Below, piece by piece: positions 39,441 to 47,626 of a stretch of 64,000 nucleotides of DNA. Source of the stretch: Rhodocyclales bacterium. Its GTDB lineage: Bacteria; Pseudomonadota; Gammaproteobacteria; Burkholderiales; Rhodocyclaceae. The notes beneath the pieces are model-generated. The model saw only the letters and a program-made list of their open reading frames with translations. It did no database searches and had not been told where the DNA came from. Position numbers and translations under genes: made by a program. Each line of letters starts with the position of its first letter. Position 1 is the stretch's first letter. Location: positions 434,001 to 498,000 of the forward strand of contig JACRPA010000002.1 of assembly GCA_016214145.1 (NCBI GenBank), in the 5' to 3' direction.

Positions 39441-42400
39441 CTACCAGGCGTAGCGCACGCCGGCGAAGCCCGAGTATTCCTTGCGGTCTCGGGCGAGGTT
39501 CGCGTCAAGGGCAACGAACAGGCTCAGGTTTTTCGGCGATGCGTAGTTCATCCCGACGCCGAGCGCCAGGCTGTTTCGCTTCGCCCGGTCTCCCCTTACG
39601 CTGAAGGTTGCGGCAGGCGCGCCGGCAAAGGCGGCGTTGAGCAGGGTGTCGTCGTGCTTGAACTCATGCAGCCACTTGGCGCGCAGCTCCGGGGTGATCG
39701 TCCCGCCGCCGCTGGCGGCATAGTCCTTCGTCAGGCGCACGCCCAGTGAGCCGAGCAGCGACGACGTGCTGTCCCGGCCGACGACCAGGTTCAGCGCGCC
39801 GGCCCCGCTTTCGCTGAAGCCGTTGCGGTTCAGGAAACTCGCCTGCAGGCCGGCCAGCGGGATGACGTCGACTGCCTCCGTGCGCATGCGATAGCCGATC
39901 TCCGCAGAGACGCTGGCGGCGTGCGCGGCATAGTCCGCCCTGGCCTTTCTGGAGAGGCCGCCGACGACCACGTTTCGGCTGGTGTCGTTGCGCATGTACC
40001 CATAGGAGAGCACGCCATTCACGTAGAGGGATTCCTTCCTGTACGCCGCATAGAGGGAAAGCTGATAGCTGTCCGCCTGGCCGTTCTGGGCCAGGTCCTT
40101 CATGTCGACGTCGGTCCGGGAATAGCCGGCGGAGACGCCGAACAGGGTGTCGCGGCTGATAGCGCGGTCCATGCCGAAGGCCACGCCGCCGATCCGGTAG
40201 TCGTAGTTCGAGGAGATGTCATTGCCGCTGCGGTCGCCCCTGCTGCCGTAGCCGCGCATCCAGGCGTGCCGCTCGGGATTTCGTGCAACCCACGCCGGGC
40301 TGGCGTCGCTTGCCGTTTCGGCGTTGTTGTAGGCAAAGAGGAGCAGGCCGGCGCCCGCCGATGCGGCATGGTCCGAGGTGAAGCCGCCCATTCTGCCGTT
40401 GAGGGCGCCCAGGTAGCGGTTCATGGCGGAGAAGTTCGCGCCGGTCATGGCGTTATGGGCATGACCGCCCATCTGGTTGTACGCGCTGCGGGCGCCATCG
40501 GCGCTCTGGTTGAGCAGGGCATCCATGACGGTGACCATGTCGCCGCTGGCCGTCGGCGATCCGCTGTCCAGCGCGGAGGCCACGGCGCGCTGGTTGCGGG
40601 TCAGGGCCACGTCGGCGAAGTTCGTGGTGTTCCGGATGAGATTCAGATAGACATGCGTCGGGTCGTAGCTCAGCGATGGCGTCAGGAAGGCCAGGTTGCT
40701 GGTCACGTTGTTGAAGGTGCCGGCCACGCTCCCGGCGGTGAGGATGGCGTAGCGGGTCCTCATGTAGTAGAGCCCCGCTGCCGCCAGGGCTTCCACGGTG
40801 CCGCCGTTGAGGGTGGCCGTGCCGCCGACATCGAGCCGGTCGGACTGGCCTGCCGCGTTGACCTCCGCCTGGTAGACGGCGCCGGCAGCGTGAGTGTAGT
40901 TGCCGGCGATGGTGGTGGTGCCGATGGAGTTGCCGGGCGCCAGGGTGCCGCTGTTGTCGACGTTGCCGGCGATGCTGCCGCTGCCCATGAGGGTGCCCGC
41001 GGCGCCGACGGTGACGTCGCCGGCGATGCTGCCGTTGACGGCGAGCGCGCCGGCGCTCACGAACGTGCCGCCGCTGTAGGTATTGGCCGCGGTGAGGGTC
41101 AGCATGCCTGCGCCCTGCTTGGTCAGCGCGCCCGTGCCGCCCGCGCTCCCCGTCAGGGTGAGGCTGTTGCCGTTGGTATCGAACGTGCCGCCGCCGGCGT
41201 TGAGCGTCACCGTCCGGTTGCTGGTGAAGCCTGCGCTTGTCTGCAGCGTGCCGCCGTCGAGGGCCAGCCCGCCGGCGGCAGCGCCGAGGTTGGCGTCGCT
41301 GCCCACGCTGAGCGTGCCGCCATTGATGTTGGTGCCGCCGCTGTAGGTGTTGGCTGCGGTGAGGGTCAGCGTGCCGGCGCCCTGCTTGGTCAGCGCGCCG
41401 GCGCCGGCGATGGCGGCATTGACGGTGAGGGCGCCGTCCACATCGGCGGTGGCCAGGCCGATCGGCCCGCTGCCGCCGATGCTGCCGCTGGCGCCGCCTG
41501 ACACCGCGGCCGTGCCGATGCTCACGGCGCCGGCGCCGTTCTGGTTGAACGTGCCGCCATCGAGATTGAGGTTGGTGACGGCGAGGCTGCCCGTGCCCGC
41601 GTAGTTGAGTGTGCCGCTGACGTTGCCCGTCGCCACGCCGGTCGCGCCGCTGCCGTTCAGGAGCCCCGTGTCGGCGGCGGTCACGTCGAGCGTCGTCAGG
41701 GAGAAGCCGGCGGCATTCTGGGTGAGCGTGCCGCCCAGCCGGATGGATCCCGCCCCGCTGTAGGTGGCGCCGGCGTATTGGGTGAAAGTGCCGGTTGCAG
41801 CGATCGTGATCGTGCCGGCGTTGTCCAGCGCGCCGGCGTTGCCCAGCGCGCCGGCGTTGGTCAACGTGCCGGTGTTGTTCAGCGTGCCGGAGTTGCCCAT
41901 GGAGACATAGTTGTTCAGCGTGCCGGCGTTGTTCAGCGTGCTGGCGGCGTAGTTGGACAGCCCGCTGTAGTTGGTCAGCGTCGCGCCGGAATTGTTGTTC
42001 AGCGTACCGCCGTTGTTGTTCAGCGCGGCGTAGTTGGTCAGCACGCCGCCCGATTGATTCGTCAGCGTGCCGGTGTTCGTGATCGAGCCTTGACTGCTGG
42101 GGCTATTGATCAGCGCACCGGAGTTGTTCAGTACGCCAGAGTTGTTCAGATAGCTGCTATAGCCCCCGCTCGAATTGTTCAGCGTGCCGGTGTTGTTCAG
42201 CGTGCCGGCATTGTTCAGCGTGCCGGCGTAAAGGAAGCTGACAAATCCGCCCGAGTTGTTCAGCGTGCCGGCGTTGTTCAGTACGCCTCCGGATTTGTTG
42301 TCCACCAGGCTGTAGCTGGTCAGCGTGCCCGTCGAGGCATTGGTGAGCGTGCCGAAGATGTTCAGCGTGCCGCCGGGCGATCGCGTACAAGGACCCGGAC

Positions 42401-43379
42401 TGCAGTTTATCCACGACGAGGGATCGTTGTTCAATATGCCGGAGTTGGTCAAAGTGCCGCCAATACCGACGTTCAGAACCGCGGTGGTCTGATTTACCAG
42501 CGTGCCGGAGCTGGTCAGCGTGCCGGAGCTGGTCAGGATGTTGGAGTTGGTCAGGGCGCCTGAGTTGGTCAGGGTGCCGGAGCTGGTCAGCGTACCGGAG
42601 TTGGTCAGCGTGCCGGAGCTATTCAGCGTGCCGGAGTTGGTCAGCGTGGCGGCGTTGTTCAAGGTGCCGGTATTGCCCAGGGTGCCGGAGTTGCTCAGCG
42701 TGCTGTTGTTGGTCAAAGTGCCGGAATTGTTCAAGGTGCCGGAGTTGGTCAGCGTGCCGGAGTTGGTCAGCGTGCCGGAACTGGTCAGCGTGCCGGAGTT
42801 GGTCAGCGTGCCTGCGTTGGTCAGGGTGCGGGAGTTGTTCAGCGTGCCTGCGTTGAGCAGCGTGCCTGCGGAGAAGTTTGTCAGATCCCAGGTGCTGGTC
42901 AGGGTGCCGCCGGAGCGGTTTTCAATATACGAATAGTTTTCGAGCCTGTAACTGTTCATTACCCCCGAGTTATAGAGATTGCATTCATAATTGCTCAGCA
43001 GGAGATTGTTGTTGAACGTCCCTGCGTTGGTGAAATTTCCGGTCCCGTAGGTCGCTTCCCCCATCTGCAGGTGCATGGTGGAATTATTCCAGGTGGCGCC
43101 GGCGTTATTGTCGATGTTGGTGCAATCGGAAAAGAAGCACTTGACCCCGTTGCGTTGAAAAATGTTGATTCCCAAGGTATTCACGGTTCCGGAATTGCTC
43201 ACATACCAATCGACCGTTGCGTCTTGATAGGTCCTGGTCTGGCCGACACCGATCCATTCGGCACCCTGCACCGGTGCCGGCGCAAGCTCAAGCACCATGA
43301 CCGCGACAGGCAGCAGCCCGGCTCCCCATCGCCTGATGCAAGCTCCTAGCCCGTGTTTCCCCTGGATGCCGGCGTTCAT
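39441..43379 (-). CDS. Autotransporter with highly repetitive passenger domain
   Basis: A 1312-residue type V secreted protein. A long signal region (about 1-43, LLPVAVMVLELAPAPVQGA) is followed by a passenger. Residues ~165-520 are dominated by six-residue units such as GTLTNS and GTLNNS, predicted to stack as a beta-helix. Around 660-780 lie autotransporter-associated repeats (LTKQGAGTLTLTAANTYSGG, twice). The last ~280 residues form the outer-membrane barrel, ending FAGVRYAW with a terminal aromatic residue. I start at the ATG at 43379 (GGGGAG upstream). A role in adhesion or aggregation is typical of the class but not shown. Confidence 0.9.
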   Translation of the reverse strand: MNAGIQGKHGLGACIRRWGAGLLPVAVMVLELAPAPVQGAEWIGVGQTRTYQDATVDWYVSNSGTVNTLGINIFQRNGVKCFFSDCTNIDNNAGATWNNSTMHLQMGEATYGTGNFTNAGTFNNNLLLSNYECNLYNSGVMNSYRLENYSYIENRSGGTLTSTWDLTNFSAGTLLNAGTLNNSRTLTNAGTLTNSGTLTSSGTLTNSGTLTNSGTLNNSGTLTNNSTLSNSGTLGNTGTLNNAATLTNSGTLNSSGTLTNSGTLTSSGTLTNSGALTNSNILTSSGTLTSSGTLVNQTTAVLNVGIGGTLTNSGILNNDPSSWINCSPGPCTRSPGGTLNIFGTLTNASTGTLTSYSLVDNKSGGVLNNAGTLNNSGGFVSFLYAGTLNNAGTLNNTGTLNNSSGGYSSYLNNSGVLNNSGALINSPSSQGSITNTGTLTNQSGGVLTNYAALNNNGGTLNNNSGATLTNYSGLSNYAASTLNNAGTLNNYVSMGNSGTLNNTGTLTNAGALGNAGALDNAGTITIAATGTFTQYAGATYSGAGSIRLGGTLTQNAAGFSLTTLDVTAADTGLLNGSGATGVATGNVSGTLNYAGTGSLAVTNLNLDGGTFNQNGAGAVSIGTAAVSGGASGSIGGSGPIGLATADVDGALTVNAAIAGAGALTKQGAGTLTLTAANTYSGGTNINGGTLSVGSDANLGAAAGGLALDGGTLQTSAGFTSNRTVTLNAGGGTFDTNGNSLTLTGSAGGTGALTKQGAGMLTLTAANTYSGGTFVSAGALAVNGSIAGDVTVGAAGTLMGSGSIAGNVDNSGTLAPGNSIGTTTIAGNYTHAAGAVYQAEVNAAGQSDRLDVGGTATLNGGTVEALAAAGLYYMRTRYAILTAGSVAGTFNNVTSNLAFLTPSLSYDPTHVYLNLIRNTTNFADVALTRNQRAVASALDSGSPTASGDMVTVMDALLNQSADGARSAYNQMGGHAHNAMTGANFSAMNRYLGALNGRMGGFTSDHAASAGAGLLLFAYNNAETASDASPAWVARNPERHAWMRGYGSRGDRSGNDISSNYDYRIGGVAFGMDRAISRDTLFGVSAGYSRTDVDMKDLAQNGQADSYQLSLYAAYRKESLYVNGVLSYGYMRNDTSRNVVVGGLSRKARADYAAHAASVSAEIGYRMRTEAVDVIPLAGLQASFLNRNGFSESGAGALNLVVGRDSTSSLLGSLGVRLTKDYAASGGGTITPELRAKWLHEFKHDDTLLNAAFAGAPAATFSVRGDRAKRNSLALGVGMNYASPKNLSLFVALDANLARDRKEYSGFAGVRYAW
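41815..42880 (-). repeat. Tandem 18-bp repeats within the autotransporter gene
   Basis: The unit TTGGTCAGCGTGCCGGAG (minus-strand codons for a six-residue GTLTNS-type block) recurs in register; between 42480 and 42880 copies follow almost without interruption. Farther left, units become irregular with spacers. This is the DNA basis of the passenger repeats and a likely site of slippage. Confidence 0.9.
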
Positions 43380-43443
43380 TTCATGCTCCCCGTTCGTCTC
43401 TTTTTCTGACGATTTGAATAGCATGGTTTTCAGTAGGGTCAAT

Positions 43444-43465
43444 GACATTGATAATGATCAATGTC
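43444..43465. promoter_or_regulatory. Perfect 22-bp palindrome upstream of the autotransporter
   Basis: GACATTGAT-AATG-ATCAATGTC is perfectly symmetric in its 9-bp arms and lies 65 bp upstream of the autotransporter start. It contains GATAATGAT, which matches half of a Fur box, but the second half does not. It is a likely operator of unknown regulator. Confidence 0.5.
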
Positions 43466-43522
43466 TTGTCTCATTAGGCTGCATGCTCCAACCTCACGGC
43501 ACGGTGGGAAAGCCGGCGCGGC

Positions 43523-43528
43523 TATAAT
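43523..43528 (+). promoter_or_regulatory. Consensus -10 box of the S4-protein promoter
   Basis: TATAAT occurs 19 bp before the start codon at 43548; the -35 region about 17 bp upstream is weak (CACGGC area). It probably drives the S4-domain gene and ylqF. Confidence 0.5.
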
Positions 43529-43547
43529 CCGCGGCACCGGAGATTCC

Positions 43548-43778
43548 ATGACCATTCACCGCTTCCCACTCAGGGGCGAGTTCATCCCCCTGAACGATCT
43601 CCTCAAGCTGCTGGGGCTGGCGCCGTCCGGCGGCGCCGCCAAGGCTCTGATTGCAGAGGGTTCAGTGGTCGTGGACGGAGAAATCGAGACCCGCATCCGC
43701 CGCAAGCTGCGGCCGGGCATGGTGGTGCGCTTCGCGGACGAGGAAATCCGCGTCGTCGCCGACGACTCCGCCAATTAA
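43548..43778 (+). CDS. S4-domain RNA-binding protein (YbcJ-like)
   Basis: A 76-residue protein that is almost entirely an S4 RNA-binding domain: NDLLKLLGLAPSGGAAKALI and EGSVVVDGEIETRIRRKL. It matches the small YbcJ-type proteins thought to act on ribosomes or structured RNA. The ATG at 43548 has GGAG five bases upstream. It lies 22 bp before ylqF, so both are probably one ribosome-assembly operon. Confidence 0.85.
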   Translation: MTIHRFPLRGEFIPLNDLLKLLGLAPSGGAAKALIAEGSVVVDGEIETRIRRKLRPGMVVRFADEEIRVVADDSAN

Positions 43779-43800
43779 CTTTGACTGAAGCGATTCACCC

Positions 43801-44706
43801 ATGACCATCCAGTGGTTCCCCGGCCACATGACCTCGGCCCGCAAGGAGGCCGCCAGGACCATGGCGCTGACCGACGTGGTGATCGAGGTGTGCGACGCGC
43901 GCCTGCCGGAGGCCAGCAGCAACCCGATGATCCGCGAGCTGCGCCTGCACCGCCAGCGCCCCTGTCTCAAGCTGCTGAACAAGGCCGACCTGGCCGACCC
44001 GGACGTCACGAAGGCCTGGCTCGATTTCTACAACCGCCAGCCCGGCGTCAAGGCGGTGGCCCTCTCCAGCAAGAAGCCGGGCGAGGCCGCGCGCGTGCCG
44101 GCCCTGTGCAAGACGCTGGCGCCGCACCGCAAGGACGCCTTCAAGCAACTGCGCATGATGATCATGGGCATTCCCAACGTCGGCAAATCGACCCTGATGA
44201 ACGCCCTGCTCAAGCGCCGCGTCGCCGCCGTCGGCGATGAACCGGCGGTGACCATGCAACAGCAGCGCGCCGACCTCAGCCCGATGATGGCCGTTACCGA
44301 CACCCCCGGCCTGATGTGGCCGAAGATCGAGCACGACAGCGACGGCTTCATGCTCGCCGCCAGCCACGCCATCGGCCGCAATGCCGTCATCGATTCCGAA
44401 GTGGGGATTTTCCTGGCCGGGCTGCTGCTGCAGCGCTACCCGGCCCTGCTCACAGAGCGCTACGGCATCGCCATCGAAGGCATGGACGGCGTCGCCGTCG
44501 TCGAGGCCATCGCCAAGAAGCGCGGCTGCATCGCCAAGGGCCGCCACGCCGGCGAGCTCGACCTGGAAAAGGCCGCGATGATCCTGCTCACCGACTACCG
44601 CGGCGGGAAGTTGGGACGAATTAGTTTGGAAACGCCGGAGAGCCGGGCGGCGATGCTGGCGGCGGATCAGCGCAACCGAAGCGCATCGCCGTCCTGCGGG
44701 GACTGA
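43801..44706 (+). CDS. ylqF: Ribosome biogenesis GTPase YlqF/RbgA
   Basis: A 301-residue circularly permuted GTPase. The G4 motif LLNKADLAD near residue 60 precedes the P-loop MGIPNVGKSTLMN near 120 and the G3 motif DTPGLMWP near 168, the order that defines the YlqF/YawG class. The C-terminal domain binds the large ribosomal subunit. The last ~8 residues (SASPSCGD) and the stop codon are encoded by an inserted GGGGACTGAC repeat, so the native C terminus has been replaced or trimmed. Confidence 0.92.
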   Translation: MTIQWFPGHMTSARKEAARTMALTDVVIEVCDARLPEASSNPMIRELRLHRQRPCLKLLNKADLADPDVTKAWLDFYNRQPGVKAVALSSKKPGEAARVPALCKTLAPHRKDAFKQLRMMIMGIPNVGKSTLMNALLKRRVAAVGDEPAVTMQQQRADLSPMMAVTDTPGLMWPKIEHDSDGFMLAASHAIGRNAVIDSEVGIFLAGLLLQRYPALLTERYGIAIEGMDGVAVVEAIAKKRGCIAKGRHAGELDLEKAAMILLTDYRGGKLGRISLETPESRAAMLAADQRNRSASPSCGD

Positions 44707-44712
44707 CTTTTT
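44688..44712 (+). repeat. GGGGACTGACTTTT half repeat forming the ylqF stop
   Basis: GCCGTCCTGCGGGGACTGAC followed by TTTTT is the right half of the AGTCAGTCCC family. The TGA inside ACTGAC is the stop codon of ylqF. Confidence 0.78.
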
Positions 44713-44765
44713 GTCAGCGAGGTACGGGTCTTCCGCTTTGACCCGGTGCGGACGGACACCTCACC

Positions 44766-44823
44766 GTAGGAGCCAGCTTGCTGGCGATTTCGGCCGCTGC
44801 ATCGCCAGCAAGCTGGCTCCCAC
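44766..44823. repeat. GTAGGAGCCAGCTTGCTGGC palindromic repeat
   Basis: Arms GTAGGAGCCAGCTTGCTGGC and GCCAGCAAGCTGGCTCCCAC form a long REP-like hairpin of a type common in proteobacteria. Only one copy is in the window. Confidence 0.85.
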
Positions 44824-44890
44824 ATTGGCACCGAATAGAGGGTGCAACACTGGCCGTCCGCCCCTGGCCGGTTGCGGATTACGCAAGAAC

Positions 44891-44918
44891 AAAAGTCAGC
44901 CCCCGCAACACGGCGCCA
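44891..44918 (-). repeat. AAAAGTCAGCCCCC half repeat; rest of gap empty
   Basis: AAAAGTCAGCCCCCGCAACA followed by CGGCGCC is an opposite-facing half copy about 180 bp from that at 44688. The whole gap 44707-45185 (479 bp) carries these repeats and no gene I can support; the bases 44920-45185 show nothing recognisable except the promoter region of the next gene. Confidence 0.72.
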
Positions 44919-45185
44919 TGCCTGTAGTAATTGTCGGCTTTCGACGACATGCCTCCCGCCCTTCTCCCGCCAAGCCCGCCATGCCCGACCGAGTACCGGC
45001 CCCGCACATATCCACAATTTCTGTGAGCAACTCCACCCTCGTTCCCCGAAACCCCGCGCCAATCAACGCCTGAAATCGTTTGCCTGTTTTTGAGGCAATG
45101 CGCCGCTTTGCTTTACCGGCGAATGATCGCTCGGTAGCATATTGGCTCGGCAATTGGCACAGTGTCTTTTTTTGCGGGGAATCCG

Positions 45186-45437
45186 ATGAGGAAATTGATC
45201 GTCACGATGCGAGCCGAGCTGGAAGTGCCTGACGACTGGGAACTCGTCAGGCATCCTTCGGGCATTTCCGTGCTGAAGGTGGGCGACCAGTTCGTCGACT
45301 TCGACCTGGCGCCTTTGGCGACAACGTCGAGCGACCCGGACGCCGAATGGACGGATACGAACGTCGAGGTTGTCGGCAAGGTGCTCGATTGCGTCGTCGG
45401 CCTCGACTCGGACCTGGAATTCATCATCCACCACTGA
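45186..45437 (+). CDS. Unknown small acidic protein
   Basis: An 83-residue protein, start MRKLIVTMRAELEVPDDWEL, rich in Asp and Glu, predicted as a small alpha/beta fold without Cys pairs or membrane segments. I recognise no family. The ATG at 45186 has GCGGGGA upstream; an in-frame ATG eight codons earlier is weaker. It ends 3 bp before hslR and is probably co-transcribed with it. Confidence 0.65.
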   Translation: MRKLIVTMRAELEVPDDWELVRHPSGISVLKVGDQFVDFDLAPLATTSSDPDAEWTDTNVEVVGKVLDCVVGLDSDLEFIIHH

Positions 45438-45440
45438 TGC

Positions 45441-45809
45441 ATGCGCATTGACAAGTGGCTCTGGGCCGCCCGCTTCTACAAGACCCGCAGCCAGGCGGCC
45501 GCTGCGGTGGACGGCGGCAAGGTGAAGCTCAACGGCGGCGCCGCCAAGCCGGCGAGGGAATTGAAGCCGGGTGACCGCCTGCACATCCGCACCGAGGGCG
45601 AGGACTGGGAAGTGGACGTGCTGGGCTTCAACGCGCAGCGCCGCCCCGCGGCGGAAGCCCGCCTGCTCTACGCGGAAACCCCGGAAAACTTACAAAAGCG
45701 CGCGCAGGCGGCGGAACTGCGCAGGCTGGCCCCGCTGCCGCAGGCCGACACGAAGGGGCGCCCGACCAAACGGGACCGCCGGCAACTGACCCGGCTCCGC
45801 GGCGGCTAG
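45441..45809 (+). CDS. hslR: Hsp15 family S4-domain protein
   Basis: A 122-residue heat-shock protein 15. The S4 domain begins at once (RIDKWLWAARFYKTRSQAAA, then VDGGKVKLNGGAAKPARELK). The C terminus is basic (RPTKRDRRQLTRLRGG). In E. coli Hsp15 binds 50S subunits carrying stalled peptidyl-tRNA and helps release them. The start overlaps nothing and follows the preceding stop by 3 bp. Confidence 0.9.
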   Translation: MRIDKWLWAARFYKTRSQAAAAVDGGKVKLNGGAAKPARELKPGDRLHIRTEGEDWEVDVLGFNAQRRPAAEARLLYAETPENLQKRAQAAELRRLAPLPQADTKGRPTKRDRRQLTRLRGG

Positions 45810-45856
45810 CCGCGCCCGGCGGTTGCGATTGTTCCAGGAAATCGACTGCGGCGCTT

Positions 45857-46303
45857 TTAATCCGGAATTTCGGGTTCGACGAGATTCGCCAGCTGTGCGA
45901 GGGACTCCTGCCAGCCGAGATAGCACGCTTCGAGCGGAATGGCTTCAGGCAGCCCTTCCTGCACGACGTTCAACTCCGTTCCGCAAGACACTGGCTTGAG
46001 GGTCACCGTCGTCTGCATTTCTCCGGGCAGGTTCGGGTCGTCGAACCTGTCCGTATAGCGAATCTTCTCGAAGGGCAGCAGTTCGCAATACGCGCCGCCG
46101 AAAGAGTGGCCATGGCCTGTCTTGAAGTTCGTGAACGACATCTTGTAGGTGCCGCCGACCTTGGCATCCAGGTGGTGAACCTTGCAGGTGAAACCATGGG
46201 GCGGAAGCCACTTGGCCATTGCGTCGGCGTCCAGAAATGCACGATAGACGCGCTCGGGATTCGCTCGGAGCACCCGATGCAGCCGGATGGTTCCCGTAGT
46301 CAT
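45857..46303 (-). CDS. SRPBCC / AHSA1-family protein
   Basis: A 148-residue START-like fold protein. Hallmarks are RANPERVYRAFLDADAMAKW, WLPPHGFTCKVHHLDAKVGG and GWQESLAQLANLVEPEIP. Such proteins bind hydrophobic ligands or assist folding; several are stress-related. The ATG at 46303 is near the end of the AraC gene (47 bp away, same strand), so both may be one transcript. A longer frame extends upstream but reads through the AraC gene in a shadow frame. Confidence 0.85.
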   Translation of the reverse strand: MTTGTIRLHRVLRANPERVYRAFLDADAMAKWLPPHGFTCKVHHLDAKVGGTYKMSFTNFKTGHGHSFGGAYCELLPFEKIRYTDRFDDPNLPGEMQTTVTLKPVSCGTELNVVQEGLPEAIPLEACYLGWQESLAQLANLVEPEIPD

Positions 46304-46350
46304 GATGAATTCACCTTTGACCTTGATTGACCTGCCCGCGACGTGCGGGA

Positions 46351-47394
46351 TCAGTTCGAGGCGACGCCTTCTCGCAGCACCGCCCGCGCGAGCAGGTCGG
46401 CGCCGGGCTGCGCGGCGCTGACGCCCTCCGCCGGCGCGGCTTCGCTGCCGGCCATCATGCGGTAGAGCTTCGGCGAGGTGCCGAAGGCTTCCCTGAAGGC
46501 CTTGCTGAAGTGCGTCGAGCTGCTGAAGCCCCAGGAGTAGGCGATCTCGGTGATGGACTTCCAGGCGCAGGCCGGCGCGGCGAGGTCGCGGCGGCAGCGC
46601 TCCAGCCGCTGGCGCCAGATGTAGTCGCTCAGCGTGACGCCGTCGTTGCTGAAGGCCTTGTGCAGGTTGCGCTTGCTGCAGCGGAGCGCCGCGGCGATCT
46701 GGTCGATCGTCAGGCCGGGGTCGCGCAGGTTGCGCTGGATGTGCGTCCTGATGCGGTCGCGCAGCGCCTCGCGCAGCGACATGGACGTCGGCTTGCCGGC
46801 GCGCTCCATGAGCGATTGCCGCAGCAATTGCGCGATGGCGTCGCCGACCGTTTCGGCGGATTCGGGGCTGCATTCGCCGAGTTCGTCGTAGGCCTTGCGG
46901 ATCAGGTGGCCGGCGAGGCGGCCGATGCCGGCCTGCGCGGAATAGCGCTGCACCAGGAGTTCGTCGGCATTCATGCCGGCGGTGAGGACCTTCTCGCGCG
47001 GCACCAGGAGCACCATCTGCTCGATGTCGCTGGTGTTGGAGACGGAGTACGACTTCATGGTGTCGTAGATGCTCCACTCGCCCGGCTGCAGCAGCGTCTT
47101 GTGGCCGCTCTGCTCGAACCAGGTCGAGCCTTCGAGCTGCACCACCACCTTGAGGTAGCCGCGGTCGTCCTGGCGGATCAGGTCGGGCGTGCGCGAGACG
47201 CGGTGGCTGCTGGCGGAGAGCCGGCACAGCTTCACTTCGCCGGCATCGCCGTATTCCATGCGGCCGCGGAAGGTGCCGTCGGCGCGCGCCTCGGAACGCA
47301 GGCGTCCGAGCAATTGCCAGATCAGGTCCTGCCAGTACGGCAGCCGTTCCTTCGGCGCGACCTGGTCGGTGGATACCACTTCCAGTGTTGCCAT
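46351..47394 (-). CDS. AraC-family transcriptional regulator
   Basis: A 347-residue regulator. The N-terminal ~200 residues are of the AraC-binding-like type used by NahR/XylS/AlkR-like activators (PKERLPYWQDLIWQLLG at the start). The C-terminal double helix-turn-helix is clear: LTIDQIAAALRCSKRNLHKA and ITEIAYSWGFSSSTHFSKAF. The ATG at 47394 has an excellent GGAGGAG. It diverges from the sigma-54 activator gene, with which it shares a 232-bp promoter region. It may sense an aromatic acid; the target is unknown. Confidence 0.9.
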   Translation of the reverse strand: MATLEVVSTDQVAPKERLPYWQDLIWQLLGRLRSEARADGTFRGRMEYGDAGEVKLCRLSASSHRVSRTPDLIRQDDRGYLKVVVQLEGSTWFEQSGHKTLLQPGEWSIYDTMKSYSVSNTSDIEQMVLLVPREKVLTAGMNADELLVQRYSAQAGIGRLAGHLIRKAYDELGECSPESAETVGDAIAQLLRQSLMERAGKPTSMSLREALRDRIRTHIQRNLRDPGLTIDQIAAALRCSKRNLHKAFSNDGVTLSDYIWRQRLERCRRDLAAPACAWKSITEIAYSWGFSSSTHFSKAFREAFGTSPKLYRMMAGSEAAPAEGVSAAQPGADLLARAVLREGVASN

Positions 47395-47475
47395 TTCTCC
47401 TCCGGGGGGTATTGCTTCATTTTTTAATTGTTTGTAGACCAAACATAGCAGACATCGGTGGGACGGGCAATCGAA

Positions 47476-47520
47476 TTTCCCCCTCATCCCGGCCCGCTCT
47501 CCCGTGTTCGGGGGAGAGGG
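47476..47520. repeat. CCCTC/GAGGG-rich repeat in divergent region
   Basis: TTCCCCCTCATCCCGGCCCG followed by CTCTCCCGTGTTCGGGGGAG and AGGG. A related element, spelled CCCCCTCTCCCCCTGCCCCT with GAGGGGGGAGGGG, lies inside the livF gene at 57912. Confidence 0.7.
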
Positions 47521-47532
47521 AGTTGGAGGTTC

Positions 47533-47548
47533 TGGCCCGGCTCTTGCT
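47533..47548 (+). promoter_or_regulatory. Sigma-54 (-24/-12) promoter of the activator gene
   Basis: TGGCCCG-GCTC-TTGCT matches the sigma-54 consensus TGGCACG-N4-TTGCW with one mismatch and has GG and GC exactly 10 bp apart. Transcription should start near 47559, about 68 bp before the activator start codon. The activator gene thus appears to be under sigma-54 control itself. Confidence 0.72.
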
Positions 47549-47626
47549 AAGATGAACCATTGATAGCGCGATCGGCGCTCCCCGTACAGCACCAGACGGA
47601 AGGGGCAGCCGGCAAGGAGGAGGAGC

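Noticed and set aside
41778-42563. A plus-strand frame with repeats of the type VVQRAGVVQRAG
   Set aside because: It is the shadow of the 18-bp repeats of the autotransporter gene on the other strand.
41815-42880. CRISPR array, because of short regular repeats
   Set aside because: Units are 18 bp, contiguous and in frame within a coding region, without unique spacers.
43444-43465. A Fur box
   Set aside because: Only one half (GATAATGAT) matches; the symmetric unit is GACATTGAT/ATCAATGTC, so another regulator is more likely.
45857-47227. A 456-residue protein containing the SRPBCC domain
   Set aside because: The N-terminal 308 codons lie antisense-like in a wrong frame of the AraC gene on the same strand; the SRPBCC protein starts at 46303.
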